NCBI GenBank assembly: GCA_023249255.1
Contig: JAHFCY010000088.1
Coordinates: forward strand, 1-11,778
DNA: 11,778 bases
Origin: Candidatus Lindowiibacteriota bacterium
Lineage (GTDB): Bacteria; Lindowbacteria; 2-12-FULL-62-27
Direction: 5' to 3'
Shown here one piece after another: positions 7,629-11,778 of the stretch. How positions within the stretch are numbered: the stretch's first letter is position 1; every line of letters starts with the position of its first letter. A model generated the notes under the pieces. It was not told the origin of the DNA, did no database searches, and saw only the letters and a list, made by a program, of their open reading frames with translations. Position numbers and translations under genes: made by a program.

Positions 7629-8546
7629 CTACAATTTCAATTTGTCCCTGAGCATGGCCGTCTGCTCTTCGCGTTTCGCCTTCGTTATTTTTCCGATATT
7701 GGCCAGCTTCCATCGAATTGCAGGAAGATTCTCCAAATTCGGAAGATCCATCAGATTCCACTCCGGCATTCCATTTTTCAAGGACAGGATAAATCTTCGT
7801 TCGGTATCGGTCAACTCACTGCTCAAACGCCGGACGAGTTCTTCGCGCGCCGTGAGCAATTCCTCAATCGCGACGGGTTCGTCCGTCATTTCCAGAAAAT
7901 CGTTCTTGTAGAGCGCGGTGATGTCCTTGCGGACGGGATCGATCAGCTCGTGCATGGGGCGATCGTGGCTCGCGAGATAGACGATGAAGGATTTCCGGAT
8001 GTCGTCCGTCAGCCCTTCGTTGGCAAAGAGAAGTTTGATGTCGAAAAGGTCTCGAGGGTGCTGTCGATCCATGGCCGCGCAAATCTTGCCGCCGAACAAG
8101 TCGGCAACCGAGAGGGTGTTTCCCGAGACAAAGAGTTCAAATTCGGACTGCGCTTTCGGGCAGAGGTCCCGTTCCTGCGCGGGGAAGATCGCGCCGCGGA
8201 TGACCGGATTCGGTTCGATCTTGATCCGGGCATCGCGCTGCTGAACAACGAGCTTGGAGATATTCGCGCCAATTTCAGCGCGGGATTCGTGCACATGAGA
8301 ATCCGGAATGCTTCGGCGAATGCCGAGGGCGATGCGTCCGAGAGCGGCGCTGATATTGGCGAGCGCCTCGGCACGCGGTTCGATCGGAAGCCATGTCAGA
8401 TCGATGTCAACGGAGAGCCGGGGCATGTTGCGAAGAAAAAGATTGATGGCGGTTCCGCCCTTCAAGGCAAAGGATCGTTCCGCCGCAATGACAGGCAGAG
8501 TTCGAATCAAAAGCGCGGTCTGGTCAAAGAACGGTCCACGCTTCAA
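7629..8546 (-). CDS. abiEii: AbiEii toxin, nucleotidyltransferase of a type IV toxin-antitoxin system
   Basis: AbiEii-family toxins are DNA-polymerase-beta-fold nucleotidyltransferases that stop growth, and in some systems they protect against phage. The 305-residue length is typical. The active-site signature is clear: KGGTAINLFLRN (29-40) followed by MPRLSVDIDL, with the metal-binding pair D47 and D49. A second conserved block, LFGGKICAAMDRQHPRDLFDIKLLF (150-174), matches the family. Translation starts at a TTG (8544-8546) that overlaps the abiEi stop as TTGA. An in-frame TGA lies just upstream, so no earlier start is possible. GAGG precedes it by 4-5 nt. The weak start plus overlap would keep toxin output below antitoxin. 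Nothing looks broken, so an active toxin is expected. Confidence 0.93.
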   Translation of the reverse strand: MKRGPFFDQTALLIRTLPVIAAERSFALKGGTAINLFLRNMPRLSVDIDLTWLPIEPRAEALANISAALGRIALGIRRSIPDSHVHESRAEIGANISKLVVQQRDARIKIEPNPVIRGAIFPAQERDLCPKAQSEFELFVSGNTLSVADLFGGKICAAMDRQHPRDLFDIKLLFANEGLTDDIRKSFIVYLASHDRPMHELIDPVRKDITALYKNDFLEMTDEPVAIEELLTAREELVRRLSSELTDTERRFILSLKNGMPEWNLMDLPNLENLPAIRWKLANIGKITKAKREEQTAMLRDKLKL

Positions 8547-9358
8547 CGGGCCTCACCGGGTGTCTTCGGGCCACGGAGCGACGCGGGCACGGAGATATTA
8601 AATTTCGACACGAAGCGGCCGCCCTTTCCTATGACACGCTTGCCCATTCCCAGGTTGACGCGGGTGAGATCGAGTTTTCGAGCCCATGCGTGGCCGCACT
8701 CGTCAGCCAGAAATAGGAATATCCGCTTCACTTTGATCGATCGGCAGGTCTTGAGAAGCGTCTGAACCAGCGTCGGCCGCAGGGTGGTCAGTCCCTCCAT
8801 CAGGAGTTTCGCGGCGTCCATGGAGTGCACCTGCGGTGTGAGGTGGAGAACCTCCATGATGGCGCGTTCCGGCGCGGAAACCGTCAGGGCAAAAGCGCCG
8901 GTGGGCCGAGACGTCAGCCCGATCTTTTTTTCTGATCGGAAGAGGTTAGTGGTCGTGAAGTGGACCCGTGCGCCCCAGTCTTTTTTCACGAACCAGACCG
9001 GAAGCCGATCTTTGGGAGTCCCGAAGAGAAAGACCACGTGGCGCTTTCCCATGGGAAGGAAGTGGGCATATCCCTGAAGTTCAAGGGCGGTGCGTCCTCC
9101 GGCATGAACCGAGAGACCCAGCTGAACCTGAACCGCCTGGAGACATCCAGTCCAGTCCACGGCCGCGCCGGCGCGGATGTAAGCGCCGTGCCCAACGCGG
9201 TCAACCCAACCGGACTTACGGTAGGCATCGGCGAGCTTGCGATTGATCCCCCGACCGGAAAGCCAAGGCTGAACGGCCACGGTGCATGCGGGCCAATCCG
9301 ACAAGAGGAGGTTTATTTTTCCTTTCCTTCGCCTATCCATATTAGTCATATTTACCAC
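8543..9358 (-). CDS. abiEi: AbiEi antitoxin / transcriptional regulator of a type IV toxin-antitoxin system
   Basis: AbiEi proteins have an N-terminal winged helix-turn-helix that represses their own promoter and a C-terminal domain needed for antitoxin action. Here the N-terminal block is TVAVQPWLSGRGINRKLADAYRKSGWVDRVGHGAYIR (26-62), followed by GLSVHAGGRTALELQGYAHFL (81-101), both strongly family-like. The C-terminal half includes SAPERAIMEVLHLTP (161-175). The total is 271 residues. Starts are possible at GTG 9358, ATG 9349 and ATG 9340. None has a good SD, and I took the longest because a TATAAG (9372-9367) would place the transcript start next to it. The stop overlaps the toxin's TTG start by 4 nt, so the genes are translationally coupled. 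The pair appears intact. Confidence 0.92.
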   Translation of the reverse strand: MVNMTNMDRRRKGKINLLLSDWPACTVAVQPWLSGRGINRKLADAYRKSGWVDRVGHGAYIRAGAAVDWTGCLQAVQVQLGLSVHAGGRTALELQGYAHFLPMGKRHVVFLFGTPKDRLPVWFVKKDWGARVHFTTTNLFRSEKKIGLTSRPTGAFALTVSAPERAIMEVLHLTPQVHSMDAAKLLMEGLTTLRPTLVQTLLKTCRSIKVKRIFLFLADECGHAWARKLDLTRVNLGMGKRVIGKGGRFVSKFNISVPASLRGPKTPGEAR

Positions 9359-9375
9359 AAAATAAACTTATAAAC

Positions 9376-9389
9376 AACAAAAGTTTGTT
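9376..9389. promoter_or_regulatory. Perfect 6+6 bp dyad, candidate AbiEi operator in the abiE promoter
   Basis: AACAAA and TTTGTT flank a central AG, forming a perfect dyad in an AT-rich gap. It lies 4 nt upstream of a possible -10 box, TATAAG (minus strand, 9372-9367), so a bound protein would block RNA polymerase. AbiEi antitoxins are known to bind inverted repeats in their own promoter. Assignment to this dyad is inference. Confidence 0.45.
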
Positions 9390-9433
9390 TTTATGCATTA
9401 TCGACGTATGCTGATAGTCGTTGGGTGATAAAA

Positions 9434-9916
9434 TTAAACTAATGCGGTGCTGACGGCCATCACAACAGCGTCCCCTGAAGACTTTCTTTGGATTTCCTGA
9501 AGCGGGTATTCCCCGTCGTTGTATTCGATTTCCACAAGATGAGTGCGTCCGGCCGCGCCGTCAAAGTGCCGGATCCCGCTGATGATCCAGCGCCGGTTGC
9601 GGACGGTGGCGACCATGCCGATTTGGATGGCGGCGGGTGATTGACGGAGTTCGCCCGAGTCTTCATTAGACAAATGCTTCCGACCCAGCCTCCACTCGCA
9701 CGTGTCTCTGATGGCGTTAAACAAATTCTGCTCCAGAGTGGATGGGTCCCGAGGCCGCGGAAGACGTCCGGCATGTTCGGCCGTGTACAGGTCGATCAAC
9801 GCTTCATATGTCCGCATGACGTTGTAGTCCGTCATCTCGGTGTGGTTGCGATAGATCGACGCTACCATGCACTCGATGTTCTGAAGCACGTCCGTGTGTT
9901 CGTCTTCAATTCCCAT
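9434..9916 (-). CDS. Small conserved-type protein, possibly fused to the truncated start of an SNF2-type helicase
   Basis: No function is known to me. The N-terminal 85 or so residues (MGIEDEHTDVLQNIECMVASIY through IRDTCEWRLGRK) look like a compact helical, acidic domain that I recall only as a hypothetical protein family. Residues about 97-142 (IQIGMVATVRNRRWIISGIR, then THLVEIEYNDGEYPLQEI) resemble the small beta domain that begins SNF2-like helicases of bacterial defence or repair clusters. The chain then runs into an unrelated-looking tail (RKSSGDAVVMAVSTALV) and stops, and no helicase motifs follow. The gene starts 6 nt after the preceding DUF4143 stop, so the two are probably cotranscribed; the SD is weak (GAAGA). 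The second half may be a deletion scar. The helicase link is a low-confidence inference. Confidence 0.6.
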   Translation of the reverse strand: MGIEDEHTDVLQNIECMVASIYRNHTEMTDYNVMRTYEALIDLYTAEHAGRLPRPRDPSTLEQNLFNAIRDTCEWRLGRKHLSNEDSGELRQSPAAIQIGMVATVRNRRWIISGIRHFDGAAGRTHLVEIEYNDGEYPLQEIQRKSSGDAVVMAVSTALV

Positions 9917-9922
9917 TTGTCT

Positions 9923-10711
9923 TCAGGGAATCTGCCCCAAAAAAGTCGCGGCGGGTAGAATGAGCGTGTTGCCGGACCGGCCGGGACGGTCGAGCCGGCT
10001 GACGATCTGGAGAGTCGGAACACCGCCAAGCGATTTTGAAAAATGAGCCAGTGACGGTGACGCGTCCCGCTCTGACATCTTCACCTCGATCAGAAGAAAC
10101 GGCTTGCCTTCCTTCACCAGCAGAAAATCGACCTCGCGTTTTTCCTTGTCACGGACGAACCGCAAATCAAGCGCCTCCTGACCGAAATCCTGCGTGAAAT
10201 GGCACCATCGCAGAAGAGCCGATGCCGCCAGATTTTCCAGACGCTTGGCTTCGTCGGAGAGTTCCGACCAGTCATATAAATACACTTTGGGTTCCCGGCT
10301 GAGCGCGCGCGCGATGCGGCCGGCGAACGGGCGGATTCGGTAGCAATAAAACAGCCTCTCGAGCTGGTCCATCCACAACCGGACGGCATCCATCGACACG
10401 CCCAGATCCTGGCGGAGGTTGTTGAGCGACAGGAGCGATCCGACGCGAGGCTGGAGGAGCGCGACAAGATGCTCGACGGAACTCAACATCTGGATACGGG
10501 TCAGATCGCGAAGGTCCTCGCGGATGAGTCGTTCGTGGCGTTCTCGAATCCAGAGCCGGTGGCGGCGGTCGCTCGCGGCAATCTGCGGATCCGGAAATCC
10601 GCCGAACCGCAGAATCGCCTGATAGGTTTCTAATTCGCGGCGGCCGGGTGGCCGGGGATTTTCAAAAATACCTTTGAGAATCCGGTCGGGGGTGTCCTTG
10701 TCCTCTTGCAT
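9923..10711 (-). CDS. DUF4143 protein lacking its AAA+ ATPase half (truncated ATPase)
   Basis: The 262 residues match the C-terminal half of the large DUF4143 ATPase family. RFGGFPDPQ (35-43) and WIRERHERLIREDLRDLTRI (54-73) are followed by a winged-helix-like part, then KVYLYDWSE (142-150), and a restriction-endonuclease-like end with REVDFLL (192-198) and LLIEVKM (206-212). Full members are about 380 residues or more and begin with a Walker A P-loop and Walker B. Both are absent here. A TAG directly precedes the ATG at 10711, and repeat copy B begins only 15 nt further, so the N-terminal half was probably lost at that junction. Some paralogues may naturally be short, but the abrupt start argues for truncation. 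The gene is probably a pseudogene or a residual nuclease-like fragment. Confidence 0.75.
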   Translation of the reverse strand: MQEDKDTPDRILKGIFENPRPPGRRELETYQAILRFGGFPDPQIAASDRRHRLWIRERHERLIREDLRDLTRIQMLSSVEHLVALLQPRVGSLLSLNNLRQDLGVSMDAVRLWMDQLERLFYCYRIRPFAGRIARALSREPKVYLYDWSELSDEAKRLENLAASALLRWCHFTQDFGQEALDLRFVRDKEKREVDFLLVKEGKPFLLIEVKMSERDASPSLAHFSKSLGGVPTLQIVSRLDRPGRSGNTLILPAATFLGQIP

Positions 10712-10725
10712 CTATCAAGCGCAGT

Positions 10726-10825
10726 CACCCGCCAAATCCAGGCATCGTTTCCGGATTTGACGAAATAGCCGCGCTCCGGGAGTCATCCCTCATCTTTCAA
10801 TGTTTCACCCTCCGCCCACACGGCC
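10726..10825 (+). repeat. Direct repeat copy B (hipA 3' end plus downstream DNA)
   Basis: This is the second copy of the segment at 7491-7589, about 92% identical. It would still read RQIQASFPDLTK and the TAG stop, but nothing hipA-like precedes it: its left neighbour is the broken 5' end of the DUF4143 gene at 10711. The copy is therefore an isolated scrap of hipA 3' DNA. Confidence 0.9.
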
Positions 10826-10840
10826 CCCCACAGCTGTAAC

Positions 10841-10853
10841 GGATCGGCGATCC
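10841..10853. other. 13-bp palindrome GGATCG-G-CGATCC beside repeat copy B
   Basis: Perfect 6-bp arms surround a single central base, 16 nt right of repeat copy B. A one-base loop rules out a normal RNA hairpin, so if functional it is a protein-binding or recombination site. It does not occur next to copy A. No known site is recognised. Confidence 0.4.
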
Positions 10854-10919
10854 CCGAGGCATAGAAACGCCGGATATCTGAAACTGTCAAACTGCAAGTG
10901 TGACCCCTTCCCTGATACT

Positions 10920-11778
10920 TCACGAGGAAGGAGTCAACCACCGCGCCGGGTCGGTTGACAGAAACTCGGGCAACAAAACGCCGGACGGGCCCACAAGCAC
11001 AGTCCGTTCAATGCCCAATCTTCGTGCCAGTAATTTCAATTGGGCGGCGGCAAAGGATTCGCGTGACAGGCTGACCTCGATGGCCATCCATTTCGAGCCG
11101 CGGCCGGCGATGAAATCGATCTCCCTATCCCGGTCGCGCCAGTAATACACTTCAAGACCCGATCGAATGAGATGCGCTCCAACGGCATTTTCCGCCCAGC
11201 GGCCGAAGACCGCCGGATCCCCGCCAATTTCATCCGGCACACGGTTCTGAACGGCGCCGACCAGCGCCTGGGCCATGACGATAAGTTTCGGGCTGGAGGC
11301 CCGGATTCGCAAAATCTCCCTGGAATATTTCTGAATCGGCGTGACGAGAAACGCTTTGGCCAACAGGTCAAGATATTGAGCGATGATGGTTACATTGCCG
11401 CGGTCGGTCAGCTGTCCGAGCATTTTTTGAAGCGACACGATTTCGGCCGGATGATGGCAGGCGAACTCAATGAGCCTTCTCAATAGAACGGGTTTGTCCA
11501 CCGGATGAAGGAGGAGAATGTCCTTGCTCAATACCGGTTCAATGACGGCATCCCGGACATAATCGTGGAACCGCCCGAAATCCCGGCGGAACTCGTTCAA
11601 CCGGGGATACCCTCCTGTCGCGACATAGTCCTTCCAACTGCGGCGGAATGCGGTGGATTCCTCCATCAGCCCCCAGTGGGGAAACCGGATCAGCTCAAAC
11701 CGCCCGGCGAGACTCTCCGTCAGGCCGCGTTCGACAATGAGAGCCGAGGAGCCGGAAACCACGACGCGCGGCCGAACC
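10920..11778 (-). CDS. AAA+ ATPase of the DUF4143 family, partial (5' end outside window)
   Basis: The frame is open to the window edge, so the P-loop part is outside. What is visible starts VRPRVVVSGSSALIVERGL, the sensor region of these ATPases, then TESLAGRFELIRFPHWGL, a typical family block. VATGGYPRLNEF, VLSKDILLLHPVDKPVLLRRL and AQYLDLLAKAFLV follow as expected. The nuclease-like end has YYWRDRDREIDFIA and then MAIEVSLS. The family usually has EVK at this last place, so the lysine is replaced by serine and the nuclease-like site is probably inactive. The protein ends LTPSS at TGA 10920-10922. These proteins are widespread but poorly understood. It is the second DUF4143 gene in 1.9 kb, from a clearly different subfamily than the one at 9923-10711. 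Confidence 0.88.
   Translation of the reverse strand, partial: VRPRVVVSGSSALIVERGLTESLAGRFELIRFPHWGLMEESTAFRRSWKDYVATGGYPRLNEFRRDFGRFHDYVRDAVIEPVLSKDILLLHPVDKPVLLRRLIEFACHHPAEIVSLQKMLGQLTDRGNVTIIAQYLDLLAKAFLVTPIQKYSREILRIRASSPKLIVMAQALVGAVQNRVPDEIGGDPAVFGRWAENAVGAHLIRSGLEVYYWRDRDREIDFIAGRGSKWMAIEVSLSRESFAAAQLKLLARRLGIERTVLVGPSGVLLPEFLSTDPARWLTPSS

Noticed and set aside
7617-8765. Long plus-strand open frame opposite abiEii and the end of abiEi (382 codons)
   Set aside because: Antisense shadow; the minus-strand proteins have clear AbiE signatures.
7491-10825. Insertion sequence or transposon bounded by the 100-bp repeats
   Set aside because: No transposase or integrase between the copies, no terminal inverted repeats, and the repeats contain a piece of hipA coding sequence in direct orientation.
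10880-10912. Possible conserved element (CAAGTGTGACCCC) of the kind seen near small transposase genes
   Set aside because: A vague resemblance from memory, with a single occurrence and no transposase nearby.

Overview
The window is high-GC bacterial DNA. HisRS and MetK are both of the standard bacterial type, and Shine-Dalgarno (SD) sites of the GGAGG type precede several genes. I cannot name the organism. The mix of a bacterial core, a divergent Hsp70-TPR protein and a dense patch of toxin-antitoxin and defence-type debris suggests a poorly characterised, possibly uncultivated, bacterium.

Left part (1-2274, minus strand): housekeeping genes. metK (S-adenosylmethionine synthetase) is followed 39 nt later by hisS (histidyl-tRNA synthetase), whose 3' end lies beyond position 1. 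A promoter is visible upstream of metK, and the leader is too short for a SAM riboswitch. A small membrane protein (2507-2881, plus) diverges from metK. Next, a minus-strand gene (2940-5360) encodes an Hsp70-type chaperone whose C-terminal lid is replaced by tetratricopeptide (TPR) helices. Its leader carries a 6-bp stem-loop. Divergent from it, at 5514-6995 (plus), is a large DUF2779-type protein that joins a Cas4/RecB-like nuclease module to a DEDD-type exonuclease module.

Right part (about 7000-11778): an accessory region that reads like a small defence or toxin-antitoxin island with much erosion. A hipB-like antitoxin gene is intact and sits behind a near-consensus promoter that would give a leaderless mRNA. 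Its partner hipA has collapsed: only the overlapping start (about 7 codons) and the C-terminal tail (about 45 codons, different frame) remain. The last 42 nt of hipA plus 57 nt downstream recur at 10726-10825 as a direct repeat (about 92% identical by my alignment). The two copies bracket about 3.1 kb holding an intact type IV AbiE system (abiEi antitoxin, abiEii nucleotidyltransferase toxin), a small conserved-looking gene whose tail resembles the start of an SNF2-type helicase, and a DUF4143 protein that has lost its whole AAA+ ATPase half. Right of the second repeat is another DUF4143 ATPase, cut by the window edge.

How they work together: AbiEi/AbiEii should be a functional, translationally coupled pair, transcribed from an AT-rich region with a perfect 6+6 bp dyad that is a plausible AbiEi operator. 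HipB is now an orphan antitoxin/regulator. The other island genes look like remnants left by deletions. No gene-free stretch exceeds 300 bases. The larger gaps are 2275-2506 (divergent promoters), 5361-5513 (hsp70 leader hairpin; nothing else clear), 9359-9433 (AT-rich abiE control region) and 10712-10919 (repeat copy B, a 13-bp palindrome, otherwise nothing recognised). I saw no tRNA, rRNA, CRISPR array, transposase or insertion sequence.
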